A stretch of DNA of 6,729 nucleotides from an uncultured Eubacteriales bacterium (lineage in GTDB: Bacteria > Bacillota > Clostridia > Christensenellales > CAG-138): positions 1-6,729 of the forward strand of contig CACXNN010000122.1 of assembly GCA_902768995.1 (NCBI GenBank), given 5' to 3'. The notes beneath the pieces were generated by a model that saw nothing but the letters and a program-made list of their open reading frames with translations, had not been told where the DNA came from and made no database searches. Numbering within the stretch: position 1 is the stretch's first letter; every line of letters starts with the position of its first letter. Positions 1 through 6,306 of the stretch are shown here, in pieces. Made by a program: the position numbers and the translations under genes.

Positions 1-1175
1 TCATCATCGGCATCGCCTCCATCATCGCCATCTCCTCCACCATCATGGGCACCAACGAGCAGATCAAGCAGAACCTGGTGGGCGCGGGCAACAACACCGT
101 GGAGGTGGCCCTCTACCAGGGGGACTACGCGCTGGACCCCAGCTATCAGCAGGTGCCGGAGTACGTGACGCCCCTGGACGCGTCCATCCTGCCGGAGCTC
201 CTCAAGATCAAGCAGGTGGAGGACGCCAGCCTCTTCTATCGCCGGGACGCCTACGGCATGATCTGGTACGGGTCCGAGGGCCTGAACCAGGGGTCCGTCT
301 ACGGGGTGGACGAGCATTTCCTCAGCGTGAACGGCTACGTGATCCGCAGCGGCCGCGGGTTCCTCCCCGAGGATTTCGCCGGGTATAAGAAGGTGGCCCT
401 CATCGACAGGACCGTGTCCGAGACGCTGTTCATGGGCAAGAACCCCGTGAACAAGACCATCGAGATCATGTCGGAACCCTACGTGGTGGTGGGCGAGTTC
501 ACCCAGAACAGCGCCTTCACGCCTACGATCACCTCCATCAACGACTACTTCACCTACACCGACCATTCCGGCGGCAAGGTGCTGATCCCCGCCTCCACCT
601 GGCCCACCCTGTTCAGCTACGACCAGCCCAGCTCGGTGGTGGTCCGGGCCGGGAGCACCGACGACATGACCGAGGCCGGGAAGCAGACCGCCGCCCTGCT
701 GAACAAGACCCTGACCGGGTCCGGGGACGTGACCTACAAGAGCAAGGACCTGCTGGAGCAGGCCAAGAAGCTCCAGGAGCTGAGCTCCGCCACCAACCGG
801 CAGCTCATCTGGATCGCCAGCATCTCCCTGCTGGTGGGGGGCATCGGCGTCATGAACATCATGCTGGTGTCCGTCACGGAGCGGACCCCGGAGATCGGCC
901 TTAAAAAGGCCCTGGGGGCCCGGAAGCGGAAGATCTCCGCCCAGTTCCTCACGGAGGCGGGGGTGCTCACCTGCATCGGCGGCATATTGGGCGTCCTGGT
1001 GGGCATCGGCCTTGCCTACATGGTGTCCCGGGTCTCCGGCGTGCCCATCTTCATCAGCTGGTACATCGTGGCGGCCACGGTGGTGTTCTCCGCCCTGGTG
1101 GGCCTATTCTTCGGCGCCGTGCCCGCCGTCCAGGCGGCCCGCCTCAACCCCATCGACGCCCTGCGCCGGGAGTAA
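1..1175 (+). CDS. MacB/FtsX-type ABC transporter permease, 5' end outside window
   Basis: Membrane subunit of a MacB-like (type VII) ABC system, which couples cytoplasmic ATP hydrolysis to movement of an extracellular domain, typically for peptide or drug export or envelope signalling. The first whole codon in frame is at position 3 and reads IIGIASIIAISS, the end of the first membrane helix, so only the N-terminal tail and the start of that helix are missing. A MacB_PCD-like extracellular domain follows (about 48-790), with the family pattern of YGVDEHF, then SGRGF, then VVVGEF. Three more helices lie near 801-878, 940-1023 and 1053-1130. The stretch ERTPEIGLKKALGA (about 879-920) and the ending AARLNPIDALRRE are hallmarks of the MacB permease C-terminus. 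About 390 residues are visible, close to full family length. The ATG at 45 lies inside the gene and is not its start. The ATPase partner is probably encoded just upstream. The substrate cannot be told from the sequence. No terminator is obvious after the stop. Confidence 0.93.
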   Translation, partial: IIGIASIIAISSTIMGTNEQIKQNLVGAGNNTVEVALYQGDYALDPSYQQVPEYVTPLDASILPELLKIKQVEDASLFYRRDAYGMIWYGSEGLNQGSVYGVDEHFLSVNGYVIRSGRGFLPEDFAGYKKVALIDRTVSETLFMGKNPVNKTIEIMSEPYVVVGEFTQNSAFTPTITSINDYFTYTDHSGGKVLIPASTWPTLFSYDQPSSVVVRAGSTDDMTEAGKQTAALLNKTLTGSGDVTYKSKDLLEQAKKLQELSSATNRQLIWIASISLLVGGIGVMNIMLVSVTERTPEIGLKKALGARKRKISAQFLTEAGVLTCIGGILGVLVGIGLAYMVSRVSGVPIFISWYIVAATVVFSALVGLFFGAVPAVQAARLNPIDALRRE

Positions 1176-1220
1176 AGGCCAAGGGATCGTATTCTCTGCC
1201 CATATTCGTCCTGGAACGAC

Positions 1221-1249
1221 TTGAAAAAGGGTTCGACATTTTGTACACT
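1221..1249 (+). promoter_or_regulatory. Sigma-70/SigA-type promoter for the AAA-CYTH gene
   Basis: A -35 box TTGAAA (1221-1226) and a -10 box TACACT (1244-1249) are separated by exactly 17 bp, each close to consensus. Transcription would begin near 1256, giving an untranslated leader of about 47 nt. The leader contains a perfect 12-bp palindrome CTGCTGCAGCAG (1273-1284) just before a purine-rich ribosome binding site (GAGGAGAGG, about 1288-1296). The position, directly after the permease stop and before the next gene, fits an independent transcription unit. This is read from sequence only. Confidence 0.65.
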
Positions 1250-1302
1250 ATGGGTGCGGGAGGGAAGCGGCCCTGCTGCAGCAGAGAGAGGAGAGGACCC
1301 CC

Positions 1303-2388
1303 ATGATCGTTCAGAAGATCGTCATCACCGGCGGCCCCTGCGCCGGGAAGACCACAGCCATGAGCTGGATCGCCAACAACCTGCCCCAGAAGGGCTACCG
1401 GGTCCTGTTCGTGCCCGAGACCGCCACGGAGCTCATCGGCGGGGGCCTGACCCCCTGGGGCTGCGGGACGAACCTCGACTATCAGCGCTGCCAGATGGAG
1501 CTGCAGCTCACCAAGGAGCGGCTGTTCGAGCGGGGCGCCCGGACCATGCCCGCGGACAAGGTGCTCATCGTCTGCGACCGGGGGGCCATGGACAACAAGG
1601 CCTACATGACCGACGAGGAGTTCCGGCGGCTCTGTGAGGAGATGCACACCAGCGAGGGGGAGCTCAGGGACCGGTACGACGCCGTCTTCCACCTGGTCAC
1701 CGCCGCCAAGGGCGCGGAGGAGGCGTACACCTTCGCCAACAACGCCGCCCGCTACGAGACCGTGGAGCAGGCCGCGGCCCTGGACGACCGGATCATCGCC
1801 GCCTGGACGGGCCATCCCCATCTGCGGATCATCGACAACACCACCGCCTTCGAGGAGAAGCTGGAACGGCTCCTCCACGAGATCCTGTCCTTCCTGGGCG
1901 AACCCACGCCCCTGGAGGTGGAGCGCGCGTTCCTCATCGAGTATCCGGACGTGAAGTGGCTGGAGAGCCTGGAGGACTGCCGCCGGGTGGAGATCACCCA
2001 GACCTACCTGCTGTCCAATCCCGGGGAGGAGGTGCGCGTCCGCCAGCAGGGGGCCGACGGCAACTATTCCTACTACGAGACGGTGAAGAAGCCCATCGAC
2101 GGGATGACCCGGGCGGAGGTGGAGCGCCATCTCACCCAGAAGGAGTACCTCAAGCGCCTCCAGGACGCGGATCCCGCCAAGCGCACCATCCGCAAGACCC
2201 GCTATCGGCTCATGTACGAGGGGCAGAATTTCGAGATCGACCTGTTCCCCTTCTGGCAGGATCGGGCCCTCTGCGAGATCGAGCTCGCCGACGAGCATGC
2301 GCCCGTGGTCCTGCCGCCCCAGCTCCGCTTGATCCGGGAGGTCACCGACGATCCCGCCTACAGCAACGCGGCGCTGGCGCAGATCTGA
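1303..2388 (+). CDS. NadR/TTD14-like P-loop ATPase fused to a CYTH domain
   Basis: A two-domain cytoplasmic protein of 361 aa with no signal peptide or membrane helix. Residues 1-195 form a P-loop NTPase of the AAA_28 (NadR/Ttd14-like) type. Walker A is GGPCAGKTT (10-18, K16). The segment VPETATELIGGG (37-48), the Walker B-like strand VLIVCDRGAMD (87-97) and the lid region around R150 and W168-GHP follow. Residues 204-350 look like a CYTH/triphosphate tunnel fold: EVERA (205-209), RVRQ (245-248), VKK (261-263), IRKTRYR (296-302), EID (311-313) and CEIEL (324-328). The whole arrangement matches my knowledge of the eukaryotic TTD14 family, a GTP-binding protein with a lipid-binding CYTH domain. 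In the canonical ExExK signature the last residue should be Lys; here it is Ala209 (codon 1927-1929), so ordinary tunnel-enzyme catalysis is doubtful. The ATG has a good SD (GAGAGG ending at 1296, 6 nt before it). The bacterial role is unknown; nucleotide-dependent binding of a phosphorylated ligand is only inference. Confidence 0.88.
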   Translation: MIVQKIVITGGPCAGKTTAMSWIANNLPQKGYRVLFVPETATELIGGGLTPWGCGTNLDYQRCQMELQLTKERLFERGARTMPADKVLIVCDRGAMDNKAYMTDEEFRRLCEEMHTSEGELRDRYDAVFHLVTAAKGAEEAYTFANNAARYETVEQAAALDDRIIAAWTGHPHLRIIDNTTAFEEKLERLLHEILSFLGEPTPLEVERAFLIEYPDVKWLESLEDCRRVEITQTYLLSNPGEEVRVRQQGADGNYSYYETVKKPIDGMTRAEVERHLTQKEYLKRLQDADPAKRTIRKTRYRLMYEGQNFEIDLFPFWQDRALCEIELADEHAPVVLPPQLRLIREVTDDPAYSNAALAQI

Positions 2389-2556
2389 TCCCGGCCGCAC
2401 CGGCGGACGGGGACGTTCATCGAACGATAGGGGCTTGGTTCCTGCAAAGCGCGGGAGGCAGGCCCTTTCGCTGTCCCGGCCGGCGCGGCTCCGGGGTGCC
2501 GAAGGGGCCTTGTTGGGGCGGAAAAGTGAAGAAAAATGGAAAAGATTCCCCTATAT

Positions 2557-2586
2557 TTGACAGGCGGGGGGAAGGTATGATATACA
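2557..2586 (+). promoter_or_regulatory. Strong extended -10 promoter for the lipoprotein gene
   Basis: A perfect -35 box TTGACA (2557-2562) is followed after 18 bp by TATACA (2581-2586). A TG dinucleotide at 2578-2579 forms an extended -10 element (TGATATACA). The predicted start is near 2593, leaving a leader of about 57 nt. An A-rich tract lies immediately upstream (about 2521-2544), in the place of an UP-like element. Of the three promoters seen in this window it has the best -35, suggesting a well-expressed surface protein. Confidence 0.72.
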
Positions 2587-2613
2587 GTAATCGGTAAGAT
2601 TTCGCAAGAGAAA

Positions 2614-2634
2614 GGCGGGGCCTCGGCCCCGGCC
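2614..2634 (+). promoter_or_regulatory. GC-rich hairpin in the lipoprotein 5' leader
   Basis: GGGGC (2617-2621) pairs with GCCCC (2626-2630) around a CTCG tetraloop. C2616-G2631 and, past a bulged G, GG (2614-2615) with CC (2633-2634) extend the stem. It ends only 3 nt before the Shine-Dalgarno. No T-run follows, so it is not an intrinsic terminator. It may stabilise the transcript or influence ribosome access. The pairing is seen in sequence; the function is inference. Confidence 0.45.
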
Positions 2635-2636
2635 TT

Positions 2637-2643
2637 GGGAGGT
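2637..2643 (+). promoter_or_regulatory. Shine-Dalgarno fixing the lipoprotein start at ATG 2650
   Basis: GGGAGGT matches the anti-Shine-Dalgarno and lies 6 nt before ATG 2650. An in-frame TTG at 2635 would put the start codon on top of this site and add five residues (MGGKA) ahead of a typical lipoprotein signal, so the ATG is the better start. Confidence 0.8.
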
Positions 2644-2649
2644 AAAGCT

Positions 2650-4161
2650 ATGAAAGGAACGAAATTGCGGGTGGGGCTCATGCTGTTGGCGGCGCTGCTG
2701 TTGCTGGCGGGCTGCGGGAAGAACAACCCCTCCGTGCTGCAGCTGCCCGAGGGCACCGCGTCCACCCAGGGCGGGGACCAGAGCACACCGGCGCCCCTGA
2801 AGGCTCTGGGGGATCGGACCTGCCGGGTGGGCCAGGAGACCATCCCGGAGAGCACCCTGTTCTCCTTCGTGTTGAACGAGGCCACCTTCGACCCCCTCCA
2901 GGGGCTGACGCTGAAGCTCACCTCCGCCAACAAGTCCACCGTTCGGGATTTCGTGGTGTCCCTCAACTACCTGTCCGTGAACGGGTACATGCAGGACGCG
3001 GGCTACGAGGCCCGGGTGCCCGCGGGCCAAACCGTGGCGGGGGAGATCCTGATCGAAGCCGACGAGCTGCGCAGCTCCGGCGTGTCCTCGGTGGATGAGC
3101 TGATCCTCTACCCCCTCATCTATGACGACGCCGTGCCCATGGGCCAGGGGGACGTGGTGGACGGGGCCTTCAGCTTCTATCCCACGGGCCAGAGCAAGGG
3201 GAACGTGGTCTATCCCGTCCGCCAGAAGACGGACAAGGAGCAGACCTTCTTCGACAACACCTTCGCCACCATGATCATCCTGGGCGTGGACCAGGACGAC
3301 AGCGGGGATCTGGACGTGAACTGCTATCTGGAGAACAAGACCGATAAGTTCCTGAGCTTCACCTGGTCCGACGTGGCGGTGGACGGCGCCAGCGCCGGTT
3401 CCGGCGGGGACGCCATCGTGGCCCCGGGCATGCGCCGGTACGCCCCTCTCCACATCGCCGCCGCCGGGATCAGCGATGAGCCCGGCTCCGTGGCCTTCAA
3501 GGTCAGCGCCACGCCCCTCTCCAACGACGGCACCCCGGTGGCCCCCCTTATGGAGCAGCGGGGCACCTACCGCTTCACCAGCGCCCCAGGCGCCGCCGCC
3601 ACCCCGGACGGGGGAGACGAGCCCGGGACCGAGCCGGTGACCGGCACCGCGGCCACGGCCACGCCCGCCCCCACCACCGTGGTCTACACCACGCCCACCT
3701 CGGCCCAGAAGAAGAACGCCAAGAACGGGTACGTGAACAAGGACAAGGTGAACCTGCGCTCCGGCCCCGGCACCAAGTACAAGACCGTGGGCACCAAGAT
3801 CGAGCAGAACACCGCCGTGACCCTCTACGAGCTCCAGGACGGCTGGTGGTTCCTCAAGTGCGGCAAGCATTACGGCTACGTGAAGGCCGACTACATCTCC
3901 CAGGGCAAGCCCAAGGCCGCGGCCGCCACGGAAGGCGACGGCAAGACCTTCGCCGGCACCGTGAATGCCTCCAAGGCCGCCTTGCGGCAGAGCGCCGACA
4001 AGGACTCCAAGTGTATCAAGGAGCTGAGCGACGGCGACAAGGTGACGGTCTACTACAAGACCAAGGGCGGCCACACCTGGTACTACCTGGCCTATGGCAA
4101 GACCAAGGGCTATATCCGCTCCGACCTGGTCAAGGTCTCCGGCAAGGTCCCCACAAAATAA
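2650..4161 (+). CDS. Surface lipoprotein with two Ig-like modules and two SH3b domains
   Basis: A 503-aa secreted lipoprotein. The N-terminus has charged KGTKLR, a hydrophobic core and the lipobox LAGC with lipidation Cys22. After a short linker come two beta-rich modules, about residues 66-180 and 195-310. They look like diverged copies of each other: each has an Asn-Lys-Ser/Thr turn (NKST, NKTD), a VNG/VDG turn, a V-P-A-G or V-A-P-G strand start, and a late V-F-x-Y/F-like edge. They resemble Ig-like modules common in clostridial lipoproteins. A Thr/Ala/Pro-rich linker (about 311-355) then leads to two SH3b modules. The first (about 359-417) has VNLRSGPGTKYKTVG, GWW and GYVKADYIS. The second (about 435-496) has AALRQSADKDSKC, TWYYL and GYIRSDLV. 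SH3b domains usually bind cell-wall peptidoglycan, so the protein probably sits on the membrane and reaches into the wall. No catalytic domain is visible. It has its own promoter and a terminator hairpin, so it appears monocistronic. The exact function is unknown. Confidence 0.88.
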   Translation: MKGTKLRVGLMLLAALLLLAGCGKNNPSVLQLPEGTASTQGGDQSTPAPLKALGDRTCRVGQETIPESTLFSFVLNEATFDPLQGLTLKLTSANKSTVRDFVVSLNYLSVNGYMQDAGYEARVPAGQTVAGEILIEADELRSSGVSSVDELILYPLIYDDAVPMGQGDVVDGAFSFYPTGQSKGNVVYPVRQKTDKEQTFFDNTFATMIILGVDQDDSGDLDVNCYLENKTDKFLSFTWSDVAVDGASAGSGGDAIVAPGMRRYAPLHIAAAGISDEPGSVAFKVSATPLSNDGTPVAPLMEQRGTYRFTSAPGAAATPDGGDEPGTEPVTGTAATATPAPTTVVYTTPTSAQKKNAKNGYVNKDKVNLRSGPGTKYKTVGTKIEQNTAVTLYELQDGWWFLKCGKHYGYVKADYISQGKPKAAAATEGDGKTFAGTVNASKAALRQSADKDSKCIKELSDGDKVTVYYKTKGGHTWYYLAYGKTKGYIRSDLVKVSGKVPTK

Positions 4162-4181
4162 ATACCCTTTCATTCATCCCG

Positions 4182-4204
4182 CGGGCGTCGAAAGACGCCC
4201 GTTT
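4182..4204 (+). terminator. Intrinsic terminator-like hairpin after the lipoprotein gene
   Basis: CGGGCGTC (4182-4189) pairs perfectly with GACGCCCG (4194-4201) around a GAAA tetraloop, 20 nt after the stop codon. Only three Ts follow directly (4202-4204), then a broken pyrimidine stretch. The 8-bp stem is strong but the T-tract is short, so termination may be partial or the hairpin may mainly protect the transcript's 3' end. Confidence 0.65.
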
Positions 4205-4440
4205 CCGCTATTTCCACGGCACCGTCATCGACCCCTACGCGGGGTACTGAAGCCGTCTGTTCCTTCATATCAAAGATGTGCTTTTCTTTTTCCGCCGCTT
4301 TTTCTTCTGCTATGTGCAAGCCCATAGTCAAAAAATGCGCTACCGCTTGTTTTCTCCTTGGGTTGCCCGTGCTGCGATTCGCTGCATCTGCCACAGGCAG
4401 CGCTCATCTTCGCACTCACTGAAAAGAAAAAGCGGCAAAG
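4205..4440. other. Noncoding, AT-richer structured intergenic region
   Basis: No credible gene is seen here on either strand. The base composition drops to about 48% GC over 4261-4440 by count, against clearly higher GC in the genes. ACGGC/GCCGT (4216-4220, 4252-4256) encloses ACCCC/GGGGT (4231-4235, 4241-4245), a nested two-stem structure. Further on, CGCTGC/GCAGCG (4380-4385, 4397-4402) or, as an alternative, CTGCC/GGCAG (4388-4392, 4396-4400) can pair. Short reading frames cross the region on both strands, but they lack ribosome binding sites and read through the terminator hairpin or the promoter. It could be a dispersed repeat, an untranslated RNA or a decayed gene. Sequence alone does not decide. 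Confidence 0.4.
4294..4436. repeat. 13-bp perfect inverted repeat with 117-bp spacer
   Basis: GCCGCTTTTTCTT (4294-4306) recurs exactly as its reverse complement AAGAAAAAGCGGC at 4424-4436. The arms enclose the AT-richer part of the intergenic region. No clear target-site duplication flanks them. The arms could form the base stem of a long RNA structure or mark the ends of a small non-autonomous element. The match is exact; its meaning is inference. Confidence 0.5.
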
Positions 4441-4442
4441 GC

Positions 4443-4470
4443 TTGCTTTTTATCGGCGTTCCCGTATAAT
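4443..4470 (+). promoter_or_regulatory. Sigma-70/SigA-type promoter for the ABC exporter operon
   Basis: A perfect -10 box TATAAT (4465-4470) lies 16 bp after a partial -35 TTGCTT (4443-4448). Predicted transcription starts near 4477, about 44 nt before the TTG start codon. That leader is too short for a leader peptide plus attenuator like the one known before bmrCD in Bacillus subtilis. The -35 box overlaps a T-tract that could also belong to a weak upstream stem (AAAAAGC 4427-4433, GCTTTTT 4445-4451). Confidence 0.7.
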
Positions 4471-4490
4471 AGAGATACACACCCCATAGT

Positions 4491-4504
4491 CCGGGCGGGC
4501 CCGG
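4491..4504 (+). promoter_or_regulatory. Short GC hairpin in the exporter leader
   Basis: CCGGG (4491-4495) pairs with CCCGG (4500-4504) around a CGGG loop, inside the leader and just before the weak purine tract (AGAAAGAGA, 4506-4514) that must serve as the ribosome binding site. In a GC-rich genome such stems arise by chance, so a regulatory role is uncertain. Confidence 0.3.
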
Positions 4505-4520
4505 CAGAAAGAGACACGTC

Positions 4521-6293
4521 TTGATATTCGGCAAGCACATCAACAGGTATTATCTCAAATACGCGCCCCGGCTGCTGCTGGGGGCGGCGGCCCTCATCCT
4601 GGTGGACTACGTGCAGCTGATCCTGCCGGAGCTCTACCGGATGCTGGTCAACGGCCTCAACACCGGGTCCGTGCTCTATAACGGGGTCCAGGTGCCCTTC
4701 ACCATGGACTTTTTGCTGGACCATCTGTGCCTGCCCATCGTGTACATCATCGTGGTCATGGTCATCGGCCGGTTCCTGTGGCGGGTCTGCTTCTTCGGCG
4801 CGGCCATCAAGGTGGAGACGGACATCCGCATCCACATGTTCGACCACTGCAAGGACCTGTCTCGGGAGTACTACCAGGTGAACAAGGTGGGCAACCTCAT
4901 GAGCCTGTTCACCAACGACCTGGACACCATCCAGGAGTGCTTCGGCGACGGCCTCTTGATGTTCTGCGACGCCCTGTTTCTGGGGAGCCTGGCCTTCTCC
5001 AAGATGCTGCGGATGGACCTTACCCTGACATTGCTGACCCTGGTGCCCCTGACCATGCTCCTGCTGGTGGGGGTGTTCATGGGCAAGACCATGATGAAGA
5101 AGTGGGAGGTGCGCCAGCAGGCCTTCTCGAACCTTTCCGACTTTGCCCAGGAGAGCTTCTCCGGCTTCGCCGTGGTGAAGGCCTTCGTGAAGGAGCTGGT
5201 GCAGCTCAAGGACTTCCAGAAGCTGAACATCGACAACGAGAACACCAACGTGAGCTACGTGAAGACCTCCACCAAGCTCCACGTGTTCATCACCCTCCTG
5301 GTGGAGACGGTCATCTGCGTCATCCTGGGCTACGGCGGGTATCTCGTCTATCGGCACCGGTTCGACGCCGGGCAGCTGGTGGAGTACATCGCCTACTTCT
5401 CCTCCGTGGTCTGGCCGGTCATGGCCGTGGCCATGCTCATCGAGAAATCCGCCCGGGGCAGGGCGTCCCTGAACCGGGTGTCGGAGCTGCTGGAGGCGAA
5501 GATCGACGTGCAGGACAAGCCCGGAGCCACGGACATCGAGCACGTCAACGGCAAGATTGAATTCCGGGATCTGACCTTCCGCTATCCTGACGGGGAGTTC
5601 GACGCCCTCGAGCATGTGTCCTTCACCATCGAACCCGGTGAGAGCGTGGGCATCGTGGGCAAGACCGGCTCCGGCAAGACCACCATCGTGGATCTGATCC
5701 TCCGGACCTACAACGTGCCCGACGGGACGCTGTTCATCGACGATCGGGACGTGAACGGCATCACCATCCAATCCCTCCGGGCGGGCTGCGCCTACGTGCC
5801 CCAGGACAACTTCCTGTTCTCGGACACCATCACCAACAACATCAACTTCGCCTTCGACGACGTGAACAAGGAGGCCGTGCGGCAGGCCGCCCGGCTCGCC
5901 GACGTCCACGGGAACATCGCCGAGTTCAAGGAGGGGTACGAGACCATCCTGGGCGAGCGGGGCGTCACCGTCTCCGGCGGCCAGAAGCAGCGCATCTCCA
6001 TCGCCCGGGCCCTCATGAAGGACGCGCCCATCCTCATCCTGGACGACTCCGTCTCCGCCGTGGACACGGACACGGAGAAGGTGATATTGGAGAACCTGAG
6101 GAGCACCCGCCAGGGCAAGACCACCATCCTGATCGCCCACCGGATCAGCACCATAGAGGGCCTGGACAAGATCGTCTTCGTGGAGGACGGGCGGATCGTG
6201 GCCGTGGGGAGCCATGGGGCGCTGTTGGCCACCTGCCCGGCCTACGCGCGGATGGTGGAGCTCCAGCGGCTCGAGGACGAATCGAAGGAATGA
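4521..6293 (+). CDS. ABC exporter half-transporter, degenerate-site subunit (BmrC/TM287-like)
   Basis: A complete 590-aa half-transporter with an N-terminal six-helix exporter domain (helices near residues 18-40, 70-93, 145-165, 167-188, 252-275 and 285-308) and a C-terminal nucleotide-binding domain (about 345-580). ATP-site motifs are all visible: A-loop Tyr355, Walker A GKTGSGKTT (380-388, K386), Q-loop Gln428, signature VSGGQ (484-488), Walker B ILILD (504-508), D-loop SAVD (512-515) and switch His540. The residue after Walker B is Asp509 (codon 6045-6047), not the catalytic Glu. This is the mark of the catalytically impaired subunit in heterodimeric exporters such as TM287 or BmrC, and it agrees with a second half-transporter 13 bp downstream. 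Those families export drugs or peptides; the substrate here is unknown. The start is TTG at 4521: upstream codons in frame offer no start, and the next Met is residue 41, inside helix 1. Its ribosome binding site is weak. Confidence 0.93.
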   Translation: MIFGKHINRYYLKYAPRLLLGAAALILVDYVQLILPELYRMLVNGLNTGSVLYNGVQVPFTMDFLLDHLCLPIVYIIVVMVIGRFLWRVCFFGAAIKVETDIRIHMFDHCKDLSREYYQVNKVGNLMSLFTNDLDTIQECFGDGLLMFCDALFLGSLAFSKMLRMDLTLTLLTLVPLTMLLLVGVFMGKTMMKKWEVRQQAFSNLSDFAQESFSGFAVVKAFVKELVQLKDFQKLNIDNENTNVSYVKTSTKLHVFITLLVETVICVILGYGGYLVYRHRFDAGQLVEYIAYFSSVVWPVMAVAMLIEKSARGRASLNRVSELLEAKIDVQDKPGATDIEHVNGKIEFRDLTFRYPDGEFDALEHVSFTIEPGESVGIVGKTGSGKTTIVDLILRTYNVPDGTLFIDDRDVNGITIQSLRAGCAYVPQDNFLFSDTITNNINFAFDDVNKEAVRQAARLADVHGNIAEFKEGYETILGERGVTVSGGQKQRISIARALMKDAPILILDDSVSAVDTDTEKVILENLRSTRQGKTTILIAHRISTIEGLDKIVFVEDGRIVAVGSHGALLATCPAYARMVELQRLEDESKE

Positions 6294-6301
6294 GGAGGTG
6301 A
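6293..6301 (+). promoter_or_regulatory. Near-perfect Shine-Dalgarno overlapping the upstream stop
   Basis: AGGAGGTGA lies over the last base of the stop codon (TGA 6291-6293) of the first exporter gene and 5 nt before ATG 6307. It sets the start of the second subunit and makes translational coupling likely. A second ATG at 6311 is out of frame. Confidence 0.85.
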
Positions 6302-6306
6302 CGATC

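Noticed and set aside
1144..2400. Long minus-strand open frame opposite the AAA-CYTH gene
   Set aside because: It mirrors the GC-rich coding strand, is rich in Gly/Leu/Val/His without any domain pattern, and has no ribosome binding site. It is a shadow of the plus-strand gene.
2414..2426. Hairpin CGTTC-ATC-GAACG after the AAA-CYTH gene as terminator
   Set aside because: The stem is only 5 bp with a 3-nt loop and no T-run follows. The neighbouring CCTGC/GCAGG pair (2441-2445, 2458-2462) is equally weak.
2635..2649. TTG at 2635 as start of the lipoprotein
   Set aside because: It overlaps the Shine-Dalgarno. ATG 2650 has correct spacing and gives a standard lipoprotein signal peptide.
2551..4173. 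540-codon minus-strand open frame opposite the lipoprotein gene
   Set aside because: Low-complexity Gly/Val/His composition and no recognisable motif. The plus strand has a clear signal peptide, lipobox and SH3b domains.
4170..4394. Possible 74-aa gene on the minus strand in the intergenic region
   Set aside because: It begins with GTG without a ribosome binding site, and its end is encoded by the terminator hairpin. No domain is recognised. It may be a chance frame in a noncoding element.
4427..4451. AAAAAGC/GCTTTTT stem as an intrinsic terminator
   Set aside because: The stem is almost all A-T with an 11-nt loop, and it overlaps the -35 region of the exporter promoter. Any termination there would be weak.
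4278..4469. Possible 63-aa plus-strand gene in the intergenic region
   Set aside because: GTG start with no Shine-Dalgarno. Its frame runs into the TATAAT box of the exporter promoter, and the composition is unlike the neighbouring genes.
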